Shown: piece after piece, positions 1 through 8,736 of the stretch
Layout: each line of letters begins with the position of its first letter
Position numbering within the stretch: the stretch's first letter is position 1
From: Pseudobutyrivibrio sp. OR37
Lineage (GTDB): Bacteria > Bacillota > Clostridia > Lachnospirales > Lachnospiraceae
DNA: 64,000 nucleotides
Reading direction: 5' to 3'
Assembly: GCF_900113655.1 (NCBI RefSeq)
Contig: NZ_FOQF01000014.1
Coordinates: 18,476-82,475, forward strand
The notes under the pieces: model-generated
Database searches by the model: none
What the model was told of the DNA's origin: nothing
What the model saw: the letters and a program-made list of their open reading frames with translations, nothing else
Program-made: the position numbers and the translations under genes

Positions 1-2
1 GT

Positions 3-1073
3 ATCTTCAATTCGCCATTCGCTTATGGTGATGAAGGACAGCTTCAGTTCAAGGATAATTACGATTTTGGCTACACCACTATGGGACCTCTTATGGCCCG
101 CTTCGTTCAGTGGATTGTAGAAAATAATAAAGAGACAGGCGAGGCACTATTACTTCTTGCCAGAGAAGGCTATCTGTTGGAGCAGATGCTGAAGGATTAC
201 TGCAAGAATCGTTCAGTGGAAATGCCAGTGGCACATTATTTCCTTACATCTCGCCGAGCAGTTGCGGTGCCTGCCCTTGAAAATGATGAAGATATTCGTG
301 AGCTTTTACGTCAGAAATATCTTGGAAGCTTTAGCAATCTTTTGGATGAGCGTTTCGGAATCAGCCTCCATGAGGGACAGGAGGATGTTCAGATTACCTA
401 CGAAACCAGCCAGGATGAGCTGATGAATCTTATCGCAGACTACAAGGAGGAAATCCTAGCAAAGGCGGCGGTTGAAAAGAATTCATATATGAACTATGCA
501 AATGAATTGATTGGTTCCGCTTCCGATTTGGCAGTTATCGATGTGGGATTTTCGGGAACCATCCAGTACTTCCTCATGAAGCTTACCGGCAGGGATATTG
601 CAGGTCACTACTTGGCTCTTCATTCCAACAAGCCAGAGCGCATCGGTGGCAGAGCAGATGCTATCTTCGAGATAAAGGATGCCAGCAAAATCGGCGAAAG
701 CAAGCTGCTTAGATACCAGCTGTTTTTGGAGAGCGCCCTTAAAGCTCCAACAGGCCAGCTTATCAATTTCACCATGGAAAACGGCAAGCCACAGCCACAT
801 TACAAGGATGATGATTATGTCAGCCAGGATGTGAAAAGGCTTCAGCAGGGTATTTTGGATTTTGTTAAGCAGTTCGCAGAAAGCACCAAAGATACAAAAG
901 ATGGGCTTTTAGCTGATACAAAACTTGTAGAAGATTTATTCTATGATATAATTGCAGACGGTACATTAACGGAGGAGATTGCCGAAAGCCTCACAGTGGA
1001 GGACGGCTACAGCCGCGGTGGTGTACAGAAGTTTGATGTTAAAGCAGGAACCTGGAAAGTGGCTTCCCCTTGA
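3..1073 (+). CDS. C-terminal part of a COG5610-like (HAD-related) surface polysaccharide protein, 5' truncated
   Basis: The reading frame is open from the first bases of the window, so the true start lies upstream; about 356 residues are visible. The segment resembles the C-terminal half of COG5610 predicted HAD-superfamily hydrolases, which occur beside or fused to surface glycosyltransferases. Visible signatures are LLLAREGYLL, YFLTSRRAVAVPAL and AVIDVGFSGTIQ. No membrane segment is seen, so it is probably cytosolic. It precedes a tandem GT2 enzyme and a UDP-glucose dehydrogenase on the same strand, which fits polysaccharide assembly. The last residues (VASP) and the stop codon lie inside a two-hairpin repeat, suggesting that the repeat inserted at the gene's end and supplied a new stop. 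The family call is from memory of the motifs and the biochemical role is unknown. Confidence 0.6.
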   Translation: MFNSPFAYGDEGQLQFKDNYDFGYTTMGPLMARFVQWIVENNKETGEALLLLAREGYLLEQMLKDYCKNRSVEMPVAHYFLTSRRAVAVPALENDEDIRELLRQKYLGSFSNLLDERFGISLHEGQEDVQITYETSQDELMNLIADYKEEILAKAAVEKNSYMNYANELIGSASDLAVIDVGFSGTIQYFLMKLTGRDIAGHYLALHSNKPERIGGRADAIFEIKDASKIGESKLLRYQLFLESALKAPTGQLINFTMENGKPQPHYKDDDYVSQDVKRLQQGILDFVKQFAESTKDTKDGLLADTKLVEDLFYDIIADGTLTEEIAESLTVEDGYSRGGVQKFDVKAGTWKVASP

Positions 1074-1105
1074 GGGGAAGCTGTCACCGAAGGTGACTGA
1101 TGAGG
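1061..1105 (+). repeat. Two-hairpin intergenic repeat, copy 1
   Basis: Hairpin A pairs CTTCCCC with GGGGAAG around TTGA. Hairpin B pairs GTCACC with GGTGAC around GAA. The element ends in CTGATGAGG. It overlaps the stop codon of the upstream gene, and its terminal GAGG lies 10 nt before the ATG at 1116, where it can serve as Shine-Dalgarno sequence. Related copies lie at 3565-3661 and 34335-34380. Confidence 0.8.
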
Positions 1106-1115
1106 TGTATATACA

Positions 1116-3563
1116 ATGAGAGATACTTTTAATGTGGTATTCATCAGATATCACTTAACCAAGAAAAATACATTATTATTCCAGGGCTTTTATCCTTTTG
1201 ACAATCCAAAGGGATATGAGCTTGTAGCTGAAATGAACGGCCAGCCTTACAAGATGGACATCACCATCAACGAAGGTAACGAGGTTCGCCGCCGCTACAT
1301 TGCAGCTCACAAAAGTGTTTCCAAGGAATACGTTGGCGAGATAGAGCTTCCAGCAAACCTTAAGGAGGTTAAATCTCTTAAGCTTGTTTGCGTGTTGGGC
1401 GATACAAAGAGTGTTGTCTACAAGGCTACAGGCCGCGACCTTGAAAAGCTTAAAAAAGAATACGAATACAATTTGGAGCGTGCTGCGGTTACAGACGACA
1501 AGATTCAAATCTTAGGCTGGGCCATCGGCAATGTTCCAGAGGAATTCCATTTATATGATGGCAACACAGAAATCCCAATTTCTGTTAAGCGTATGTTTAG
1601 AAAGGACGTTTACGGCGTTTATCCTGAGCTTACCGAAAAGTGCGATTCTGGTCTTGAGATTGTTTTTGATAAGGGCAACTATAAAAAGCTTCGCCTTACA
1701 ATCACTGCAAATGGTCAGGTTTATGATTGCAAGGTTGATACAGAGCATGTCCTTACTGGTGGCAATCTTCTTCCAAAGAAGAGTCTATGGGAGCGCATCG
1801 AGCTTTACCGTCAGGACAATGGTCTTGGCGCAACTATCAAGCACGCCATCGACAAGTTCAAGGATGCTGATGCACCAAAATATACCTACATGGATTTCCT
1901 TACAAGCTTTGGTCCTACAGATGTAGAGCTTCAGCGCCAGAGAGATGAAAAATTCGATTACAATCCAGTGATGAGTATTGTAATTCCACTATACAAAACA
2001 CCAGAAAAATATCTGGTAGAGCTTATCGATTCAATCATCGCCCAGACATATCCTAACTGGGAGCTTTGCCTTGCAGATGGCAGCGGTGATGATTCAATCG
2101 GCAAATTCATCGAGAAGAAATACGGCAAGGAAAGCCGAATTAAATACACATTGCTTTCAGACAACCTAGGTATTTCTGAAAACACAAATGCAGCCATTGC
2201 ACTTGCAACAGGAGACTACGTGGTGCTTTCCGACCACGATGATACATTAGCTCCAAACGCTATGTACGAATGTGTTGCAGCTATCAATAAGGACCGCGAA
2301 ATCGATGTGCTTTACACAGACGAGGATAAGATTTCCATGGATTCCAAGGAATACTTCGAGCCAGTGTTCAAGCCAGATTTTAACCTGGATTTACTTTGTT
2401 CAGTTAATTACATCTGCCACTTATTCATTTTCAAGAAGGAATTATTTGAAAAGGTTGGCGGATTCAACAAGGAATATGATGGAGCACAGGATCACGATTT
2501 AATTCTTCGTTACTGTGAGGCAGCTAAAAAGGTTCATCACGTTCCAAAGGCACTCTACCATTGGCGCAGCCATGCAGCATCTACAGCCATGAGTGCAGAA
2601 AGCAAGCTTTACGCTTTCGATGCAGGAGCCAAGGCTGTGCAGGCTCACTATGACAGATTAGGCATTCCAGCTACAGTTGAGCAGGATACGTTCTATGGAT
2701 GCTACCGCACCACCTACAACTGGGGCAAGGAGCCACTTGTTTCAATCATCATCCCTAACAAGGACCACACTGATGATTTAGACAAATGTATCAAGTCAAT
2801 CGATTCAAAGAGCACTTATAAAAATATTGAATATATCATCGTTGAGAACAACTCTACAGAGCCAGAAACCTTCGAATACTACAAGAGCATTGAAGGACGC
2901 GAGGATGTAAAGATTGTTCGCTACGAGACTCCGGGCTTCAACTTCTCTGCAATCAACAACTGCGGAGCAAAGGTTGCCAAAGGAGAAATGTTCCTACTAT
3001 TAAATAACGATACAGAAATCATCAACGAGACCTGCATCAAGGAATTGGTTGATGTTTGCCTTCGTCCAGATGTTGGCATCTGCGGAGCGCTTTTATATTA
3101 TCCTGACAACACAGTGCAGCACGCAGGTGTTGTAATGGGAATCGGCGGTATCGCTGGCCACACCTTTGTTGGCCTAGAGCGAAGCGAGCCAGGCTACATG
3201 TTCAGAGCCGTAACTACTCAGGATCTATCAGCAGTTACAGCCGCATGTCTCATGGTTAGACGTGATGTGTTTGAGGAAGTAGGCGGCCTTACAGAAGACC
3301 TTGCAGTTGCCTTCAACGACGTGGACTTCTGCATGAAGGTTCGCGATAAGGGCTACCTTGTAGTCTACAATCCACACGCCGAGCTTTACCACTACGAATC
3401 AAAATCTCGTGGCTACGAAGACACAGGCGAAAAGGTTGCCCGCTTCAATTCGGAAGTAGAAAAGCTAGAAAAATACTGGCCAGACATCCTAGAAAAAGGC
3501 GACCCATACTACAACCCAAATCTATCAATATTAGATGGTTGGTATCGCCTAAAGGAAGAATAG
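1116..3563 (+). CDS. Tandem GT2-GT2 glycosyltransferase
   Basis: An 815-residue protein predicted to transfer two sugars, or repeat one linkage, onto a surface polysaccharide in the cytosol. Residues 1-275 form an N-terminal region I do not recognise. A first GT-A domain starts near residue 281 (MSIVIPLYK, then DHDD as the metal-binding acidic motif). A second starts near residue 540 (SIIIPNKDH, LLNNDTE near 628, then the AFNDVDFCMKVR acceptor-site motif). No membrane segments are seen. The ATG at 1116 is preceded only by the GATGAGG of the repeat. The 616-residue protein at 16578-18428 shares the same two-domain plan and near-identical motifs, so the two are probably paralogues acting on related polymers. 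Donor and acceptor cannot be deduced. Confidence 0.85.
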   Translation: MRDTFNVVFIRYHLTKKNTLLFQGFYPFDNPKGYELVAEMNGQPYKMDITINEGNEVRRRYIAAHKSVSKEYVGEIELPANLKEVKSLKLVCVLGDTKSVVYKATGRDLEKLKKEYEYNLERAAVTDDKIQILGWAIGNVPEEFHLYDGNTEIPISVKRMFRKDVYGVYPELTEKCDSGLEIVFDKGNYKKLRLTITANGQVYDCKVDTEHVLTGGNLLPKKSLWERIELYRQDNGLGATIKHAIDKFKDADAPKYTYMDFLTSFGPTDVELQRQRDEKFDYNPVMSIVIPLYKTPEKYLVELIDSIIAQTYPNWELCLADGSGDDSIGKFIEKKYGKESRIKYTLLSDNLGISENTNAAIALATGDYVVLSDHDDTLAPNAMYECVAAINKDREIDVLYTDEDKISMDSKEYFEPVFKPDFNLDLLCSVNYICHLFIFKKELFEKVGGFNKEYDGAQDHDLILRYCEAAKKVHHVPKALYHWRSHAASTAMSAESKLYAFDAGAKAVQAHYDRLGIPATVEQDTFYGCYRTTYNWGKEPLVSIIIPNKDHTDDLDKCIKSIDSKSTYKNIEYIIVENNSTEPETFEYYKSIEGREDVKIVRYETPGFNFSAINNCGAKVAKGEMFLLLNNDTEIINETCIKELVDVCLRPDVGICGALLYYPDNTVQHAGVVMGIGGIAGHTFVGLERSEPGYMFRAVTTQDLSAVTAACLMVRRDVFEEVGGLTEDLAVAFNDVDFCMKVRDKGYLVVYNPHAELYHYESKSRGYEDTGEKVARFNSEVEKLEKYWPDILEKGDPYYNPNLSILDGWYRLKEE

Positions 3564-3564
3564 T

Positions 3565-3661
3565 GGCTTCCCCCTCTGGGTTGCTAGGCTCCAGTGGAGC
3601 CTGTTCAGCAACGACCGAGCCGGGAGGCGAGACAAGCTGTCAGCGAAGCTGACTGATGAGG
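3565..3661 (+). repeat. Two-hairpin intergenic repeat, copy 2 (enlarged first hairpin)
   Basis: It begins GGCTTCCC and ends CTGATGAGGG like copy 1. The first hairpin carries an extra branched insert with nested stems GTTGCT/AGCAAC and GGCTCC/GGAGCC, closed by CTTCCC/GGGAGG. Hairpin B is GTCAGC-GAA-GCTGAC, a compensatory change relative to copy 1. It fills the gap between the tandem GT2 gene and ugd. Confidence 0.75.
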
Positions 3662-3679
3662 GTAAAAAGGAGTAAAAAT

Positions 3680-4924
3680 ATGAATAGAAAAATTGCAGTA
3701 GCCGGCACCGGCTACGTAGGACTTTCAATTGCTACACTTTTAGCACAGCACAACCACGTAGTAGCAGTTGACGTAATTCCAGAAAAAGTAGAACTAATCA
3801 ACAACAAAAAGTCTCCAATCGTAGATCCAGAGATTGAAGATTATCTTGCAAACAAGGAGCTTGACCTTGTAGCTACACTTGATGGCGAAAGCGCATACAA
3901 GGAAGCAGAATTCGTAGTTATTGCAACACCTACAAACTACGATAGCACAAAGGATTATTTTGATACATCAGCTGTAGAGGCAGTTATCGAGCTTGTACAG
4001 AAGGTAAATCCTGATGCCTTTATGGTAATCAAGTCTACAATTCCAGTAGGCTACACAAAGAGAATCCGTGAGAAGATGGGTTCAGATAAGATTTTATTCA
4101 GCCCAGAATTCCTTCGTGAATCAAGAGCCCTTTATGATAATCTTTACCCAAGCCGTATTATCGTTGGTACAGATGAAAAGGATGAGGCTCTTACAAAGGC
4201 TGCTCATGAATTTGCGGCACTTCTTCAGGAGGGCGCAATCAAAGAGAACATCGATACTCTTGTAATGGGCTTCACAGAGGCAGAGGCTGTAAAGCTTTTT
4301 GCTAACACATACCTTGCACTTCGTGTCAGCTACTTCAACGAGCTTGATACTTATGCAGAGACAAAGGGCTTGGATACACAGGCAATCATCAAGGGTGTTT
4401 GCCTTGACCCACGTATCTCAGACCAGTACAACAACCCATCATTTGGCTACGGCGGATACTGCTTACCAAAGGATACAAAGCAGTTACTTGCAAACTACAA
4501 CGATGTGCCACAGGAGCTTATCCGTGCTATCGTTGAATCAAATAGAACACGTAAGGATTTCATTGCTGATCAGGTTCTTAAGAAGGCAGGCTACTATGGC
4601 TATGCTGATTCAAACCAGTACAGCAAGGACGCTGAAAAGGAAGTAACAATCGGTGTATATCGTCTTACAATGAAGTCAAATTCCGATAACTTCCGTCAGT
4701 CATCAATTCAGGGCGTAATGAAGCGTGTAAAGGCAAAGGGCGCAACAGTAATCATCTACGAGCCAACCCTTGAAGACGGTACAACCTTCTTCGGCTCACG
4801 TGTAGTAAATGACCTTGGCAAGTTCAAGGCACTCAGCAACGCCATCATCGCCAACCGCTACAACTCATGCCTCGACGATGTCCGCGACAAGGTCTATACC
4901 AGAGATGTATTTTCTCGTGACTAA
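3680..4924 (+). CDS. ugd: UDP-glucose 6-dehydrogenase (nucleotide-sugar dehydrogenase), copy 1
   Basis: Oxidises UDP-glucose to UDP-glucuronate with two NAD+, giving uronic acid donors for surface polysaccharide. The 414-residue protein starts with the Rossmann motif GTGYVGLS, has the family's SPEFLRES and [14 protein letters not shown] segments, and carries the catalytic cysteine in [11 protein letters not shown]. The ATG at 3680 was chosen because AAGGAGT precedes it at good spacing; an upstream in-frame ATG at 3656 lies inside the repeat. A paralogue at 48990-50228 is very similar, roughly four residues in five by eye, but uses more AT-rich codons. Other UDP-sugar dehydrogenases of the same fold, such as UDP-ManNAc dehydrogenase, cannot be fully excluded, but the sequence is Ugd-like throughout. 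Confidence 0.9.
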   Translation: MNRKIAVAGTGYVGLSIATLLAQHNHVVAVDVIPEKVELINNKKSPIVDPEIEDYLANKELDLVATLDGESAYKEAEFVVIATPTNYDSTKDYFDTSAVEAVIELVQKVNPDAFMVIKSTIPVGYTKRIREKMGSDKILFSPEFLRESRALYDNLYPSRIIVGTDEKDEALTKAAHEFAALLQEGAIKENIDTLVMGFTEAEAVKLFANTYLALRVSYFNELDTYAETKGLDTQAIIKGVCLDPRISDQYNNPSFGYGGYCLPKDTKQLLANYNDVPQELIRAIVESNRTRKDFIADQVLKKAGYYGYADSNQYSKDAEKEVTIGVYRLTMKSNSDNFRQSSIQGVMKRVKAKGATVIIYEPTLEDGTTFFGSRVVNDLGKFKALSNAIIANRYNSCLDDVRDKVYTRDVFSRD

Positions 4925-4946
4925 GCAACTTTTTAATTTTAGATGA

Positions 4947-5083
4947 GGCATACTCACAGTCTTGGCGAGCGCAAGGAGGAGGGCCCCATGGAAAGCAACA
5001 GAGGGGACCCACGCCGGCGGGGAGTTTCTGTTGCTTTCCAATGGGAGGTGGCCTCCGGGAGCATGAAAACCTAGGTGTATGCC
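4947..5083 (+). ncRNA. Structured RNA element, copy 1 (unrecognised class)
   Basis: A roughly 137-nt element shares layout and sequence with 34591-34722. The closing helix is GGCATAC (4947-4953) with GTATGCC (5077-5083). The middle helix is GGAGG (4975-4979) with CCTCC (5052-5056). The long hairpin is CCCAT plus a 13-bp stem (4985-5002) with 5027-5045, interrupted by one bulged A on the 3' side. Shared unpaired blocks are GGCxAGCGCxAG, GAGGxCCCCATGG and CGGGAGCATGAxAACCTA. All three helices differ in sequence between the copies yet keep pairing. The strand is inferred from the direction of neighbouring genes. It ends 17 nt before an rRNA methyltransferase start, so it could be a leader or a free RNA. 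Confidence 0.7.
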
Positions 5084-5099
5084 GGAGTATATTATAATT

Positions 5100-6308
5100 A
5101 TGGAAGCAATTGTAACATTAAAAAAGGGCGAAGGCCGCACTATTAAGGCGGGCGGAGCCTGGATATTCGACAACGAAATAGATACAGTAATGGGCTCCTT
5201 CGAAAACGGAGACATTGTCATCGTCCACGACTTTGATGGCTACATGATGGGCCGCGGCTTCATCAATACCAATTCAAAGATAAGAGTGCGCATGATGACT
5301 CGCGATAAGGAACAGCTTATCGACGACGATTTCATTGCCATGCGTGTGAAGAACGCCTGGGAATATCGTAAATCCGTTTTGCTAGAGAAGGATTTGAATT
5401 GCTGTAGAGTGATTTTTGGCGAGGCAGATTTCTTGCCTGGTCTTGTAATTGATAAGTATGCTGATGTGCTTGTGGTTGAATCACTGGCACTTGGCATTGA
5501 TAGATTTAAGGTGCAGATTGTAGAGCATCTTAAAAAGCTTATGGCTGAGGATGGCTATAACATCCGCGGAGTTTATGAGCGTAGCGATGCAGCTGTTCGT
5601 AAGAAGGAAGGCTTGGCACCATACAAGGGCTTTATCGGTGCAGAATTTGATACCGATGTGGAGATAGTAGAAAACGGTGTTCATTACATGGTAGATGTGG
5701 TGAATGGTCAAAAGACAGGTTTCTTCCTTGATCAGAAGTACAATCGTCTTGCTATTCAGCGTTTGTGCAAGGGTAAAAAGGTACTTGATTGCTTTACCCA
5801 CATGGGAACCTTCGCGCTTAACGCAGGTATTGCTGGCGCTGCAGATGTAACAGGTCTTGATATATCAGAATTCGCTGTATCTCAGGCCACAGCAAATGCA
5901 AAGCTTAACGGATTAGATTCTACTGTAAAGTTTAGACAGGCAAACGTCCTTGATGAACTTCCAAAGCTTGCAGAGGCTGGAGAAAAATATGATGTAGTAA
6001 TCCTTGATCCACCAGCATTCACCAAATCCCGAGAGGCTACAAAGAACGCCATGAAGGGTTACCGTGAGATTAACATGAAGGGCTTAAAGCTAGTAAAGGA
6101 TGGCGGTTATCTTGCCACTTGCTCATGCTCACATTTCATGACACAGGATTTATTTATAAAAGTAATCGGCCAGGCTGCCAAGGCTGCTCACAAGCGCCTT
6201 CGTCAGGTTGAGTTCCGCACACAGGCACCAGACCACCCAATACTATGGGCTGCAGATGAAAGCTATTATCTTAAGTTCTTAGTGTTCCAGGTTGTGGATG
6301 AGAAATAA
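5100..6308 (+). CDS. Class I SAM-dependent rRNA methyltransferase, RlmI-like (COG1092)
   Basis: A 402-residue protein expected to methylate C5 of cytosine in 23S rRNA. An N-terminal PUA-like RNA-binding domain covers about residues 1-75 (GGAWIFDNEI, GRGFINTNSKI). It is followed by NGQKTGFFLDQ, the SAM-binding segment VLDCFTHMGTFALNAG and the catalytic DPPAFTKS near residue 301, with a Cys-containing CSCSHF block after it. The ATG at 5100 fits the family's N-terminus; GGAG lies 12 nt upstream, just after the structured RNA. An ATG at 5079 would add seven residues coded inside the RNA's closing helix and is less likely. The gene ends at a strong hairpin. The modified base cannot be fixed from sequence; E. 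coli RlmI methylates C1962. Confidence 0.85.
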   Translation: MEAIVTLKKGEGRTIKAGGAWIFDNEIDTVMGSFENGDIVIVHDFDGYMMGRGFINTNSKIRVRMMTRDKEQLIDDDFIAMRVKNAWEYRKSVLLEKDLNCCRVIFGEADFLPGLVIDKYADVLVVESLALGIDRFKVQIVEHLKKLMAEDGYNIRGVYERSDAAVRKKEGLAPYKGFIGAEFDTDVEIVENGVHYMVDVVNGQKTGFFLDQKYNRLAIQRLCKGKKVLDCFTHMGTFALNAGIAGAADVTGLDISEFAVSQATANAKLNGLDSTVKFRQANVLDELPKLAEAGEKYDVVILDPPAFTKSREATKNAMKGYREINMKGLKLVKDGGYLATCSCSHFMTQDLFIKVIGQAAKAAHKRLRQVEFRTQAPDHPILWAADESYYLKFLVFQVVDEK

Positions 6309-6319
6309 AAAGAGGCAAA

Positions 6320-6358
6320 AAGACACTGCATAAACCTTGATAGTTTATGCAGTGTCTT
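6320..6358. terminator. Bidirectional intrinsic terminator
   Basis: A perfect 16-bp stem (AAGACACTGCATAAAC with its complement) has a 7-nt loop and A/T-rich flanks on both sides. It lies between the 3' ends of the convergent methyltransferase and secreted-protein genes and can serve both. Confidence 0.85.
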
Positions 6359-6370
6359 ATTATTTATGTA

Positions 6371-8596
6371 TTATTTTGCTCTTTGCAGAACTACAAGGAT
6401 ACCGTCTCTGTATGTTTCATTTATATCCTTTTCCCAGAAATAACCATTGTAAGAGTAGTATGAAGATTCACATGTTTCTTTTGCATTCTTTTCTTTCATG
6501 TTAATTCCATTGTAGGTTCTGCTAACAAAACCATGGCCTTTACCACGACCACTGTGACTTGAAGCTTTTTGAGTTTTAAGTGTTGAGAGAAATGCTTTTC
6601 TATCAGTATTCTTAATTGGTGATAAATCGAAGCCAATCTGGTCTAAATATTCTTCCATTGTTATACCCATGCCATTAACATGCTGCTGAAGCTTATTTAT
6701 TTGCTCAACGGTTAGAGCAGAGTGTGATTTAAGTGTTTTTTCATTAGTCTTCTCAGATTTCTGGGTATAAATCTTAGTACTAAGCTTAATTTCATTAAAG
6801 CCAGTATTTGTCTGTTCTACAAATACAGTTCTGTCCTGACTACTGTATTGCTTTACGGCATCAACGATTCCGTATTTTGCCATTTCTATATCAGAATTTT
6901 TGTTTCCAATAAATGCGTATGTTACAAGCTTTTTCTTGGCTTCAATTTCATTCTTGTTTGCCTTAACCTTCTTGCAAAAGGCTTTTTTTTCTTCGCTAGT
7001 TAAAGCTTCAATTTCTTCATCTGTAAAGTTGGCAACTTTTTCGTGAACATTTAATACTTCCATCAAAACATTGCAGTTTAGAGCAAAGTCCTTAATTCTT
7101 GACTGAATCTGTCCCGCAGATTTATCTATGGCTTCGCCGGAGAACATTGAAGTCTCCTTATTGTAATCATAGAAGAGCTGATATAAATTACGTCTGTTAA
7201 CATCTGAGTTAGTGCCTTTGTCACTCATTGAACCAAGAATTCCAGCAGCATCGTTCAGTCTGGTAAAAATACTTGCACTGCTGTTATACCATTGGTCGGG
7301 TGTACCAATCTTTTTAGCTATATTTATAAGCATAGAGGTTTCGCTTTCTGAACCATTTTTATATTTCTCCTTTTCACCGTAATACTCTTTTGCAAGTGAG
7401 GAACAACTACTTGAAAATGCATCTAAAGACTGACCACATACACTAATAGCATTTACAATAGCCTCACAGCGTTTGTTAGATGCTAGGAGCTGTTCCGTTT
7501 TATATTGATTTTGATTCAGCTTCTCCATAATTGGATCTTTTTGTGCTGGTGAATCTAAATGCATGGCCTTCATAAGTAAATCTTTGACAGTACCGCCAAT
7601 TAAAGAAGAACCTGGCATTTTAGCAATAGCTTTGTCTAAGACAAATGAATAAGCCTTTTTTATGATTTCAGGTACCTCGCCTGGTTTTTCATCCGCTACA
7701 ACAGCCTCGGTAGAGTCGGTAGAATCAGCGTGTTTAGCGATTATACCTGTACCATCGGTATTAAGGCTGCTGAAGAATGTAAGTACCTCATCTAAAGTAG
7801 CAGATTCTTCAATTCTCTTAGCTTCCTTTAATTCATTTAAAGTCTTGTTTTCGGACTTAATGATTTTTGCCATTTCATCGGCAGAATAATTATTAGTTGC
7901 CTGTTCAATGCCTCTATCATAATTGGTATCAGTCCATGTACCGTCAGCGTTGTAGGTACGTACAGAAACCAATCTATCTGGAATTTCTTTGTCTTCAAAA
8001 CCATCAGCTTTTACACTGGTGCCATCTATTTTAGAAATAACTGGAGCGTGGATAATGAAGCCAGGCATAACAACTTTTTCTACGAAGGTTCCATCAGTAT
8101 TGTAAATACGTTCTACGGTTTCTCCAGTTTCTCTCTTATAAGTGCGAACACATGCGCCATCCACAAGTTCTTCCTTAACAAAAGTATCAGTGCACTTTAC
8201 AGGATTATCCTTCTCCATTTTTTCTATTAATGCATGGATTGTATCAGCAGCTACAATCATAGGATTATCATCAGAAAGAATCTCATCAGCAACAGCTTCT
8301 TCATTGGCTGCATCCTCAGGCGCAACATCATCAGCATCATCCTCAGGAGTGATTAATGATGGCTCCTGGGTAAACTCAATGTCTATTGCCTCGGCTGTAT
8401 CTGATTCAACAGAAGCATCATCAAATATATCAGCAATTTCGGTTGGAAACTCTTGCTCCTCACTTTCATCAATTGTAACAACCTGAGCCGTAGGCTCTGC
8501 CTCAGCAGCAAATGCGATGGATGTCATACTAGACATTGACATTATGGCGGCCAGGCCACCAGCGAATAACCTAACTTTTAAAAATCTCTTTTTCAT
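6371..8596 (-). CDS. Large secreted protein of unknown function
   Basis: A 741-residue protein with a clear signal peptide (basic MKKRFLKVRLF, hydrophobic stretch, AFA cleavage site near residue 30). Residues 35-115 are acidic and low in complexity. Two short repeats of the type YNTDGTF and YNADGTW lie at about 165-225. The region from about 310 to 560 is predicted mostly helical, with an amphipathic stretch (LIGGTVKDLLMKAM) and conspicuous cysteines. The C-terminal 150 residues carry a His/Gly-rich patch (SGRGKGHGF). No sorting signal or membrane anchor is seen at the end, so release from the cell is likely. I recognise no family. The gene stands alone between terminators and is probably monocistronic. 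The alternating helical middle could suit a scaffold or a pore-forming role, but that is speculation. Confidence 0.75.
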   Translation of the reverse strand: MKKRFLKVRLFAGGLAAIMSMSSMTSIAFAAEAEPTAQVVTIDESEEQEFPTEIADIFDDASVESDTAEAIDIEFTQEPSLITPEDDADDVAPEDAANEEAVADEILSDDNPMIVAADTIHALIEKMEKDNPVKCTDTFVKEELVDGACVRTYKRETGETVERIYNTDGTFVEKVVMPGFIIHAPVISKIDGTSVKADGFEDKEIPDRLVSVRTYNADGTWTDTNYDRGIEQATNNYSADEMAKIIKSENKTLNELKEAKRIEESATLDEVLTFFSSLNTDGTGIIAKHADSTDSTEAVVADEKPGEVPEIIKKAYSFVLDKAIAKMPGSSLIGGTVKDLLMKAMHLDSPAQKDPIMEKLNQNQYKTEQLLASNKRCEAIVNAISVCGQSLDAFSSSCSSLAKEYYGEKEKYKNGSESETSMLINIAKKIGTPDQWYNSSASIFTRLNDAAGILGSMSDKGTNSDVNRRNLYQLFYDYNKETSMFSGEAIDKSAGQIQSRIKDFALNCNVLMEVLNVHEKVANFTDEEIEALTSEEKKAFCKKVKANKNEIEAKKKLVTYAFIGNKNSDIEMAKYGIVDAVKQYSSQDRTVFVEQTNTGFNEIKLSTKIYTQKSEKTNEKTLKSHSALTVEQINKLQQHVNGMGITMEEYLDQIGFDLSPIKNTDRKAFLSTLKTQKASSHSGRGKGHGFVSRTYNGINMKEKNAKETCESSYYSYNGYFWEKDINETYRDGILVVLQRAK

Positions 8597-8699
8597 TTAC
8601 TCATACCTCCAAATGTTAAAACGTATTATTTGTTTATCGCTTAAGCTTGTCTTGTTGATTATGATAATAGGAGGTGTTATATCACAAAACTGTCACAGT

Positions 8700-8728
8700 A
8701 AAAAAAAGCCCCGTAAATTCGGGGCTTT
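8700..8728 (-). terminator. Intrinsic terminator of the nitronate monooxygenase-family gene
   Basis: A 9-bp stem AAAGCCCCG/CGGGGCTTT with a 6-nt loop. Read on the minus strand it is followed by a run of eight T, just downstream of the gene ending at 8737. Confidence 0.85.
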
Positions 8729-8736
8729 CTGAGAGT

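Noticed and set aside
1090..1105. CTGATGAG in the two-hairpin repeats as a hammerhead ribozyme core
   Set aside because: A hammerhead needs CUGAUGA between two stems with a following GAAA and a third stem; here the motif ends the repeat with no such partners, and copy 3 reads CGGATGAG.
5079..5099. Upstream ATG as start of the rRNA methyltransferase
   Set aside because: It would place the first residues in the 3' strand of the structured RNA's closing helix, and the family's N-terminus fits the ATG at 5100.
7662..8486. Plus-strand open frames opposite the 741-residue secreted protein gene
   Set aside because: Low-complexity Ser/Ala products antisense to a convincing gene, with no initiation signals.
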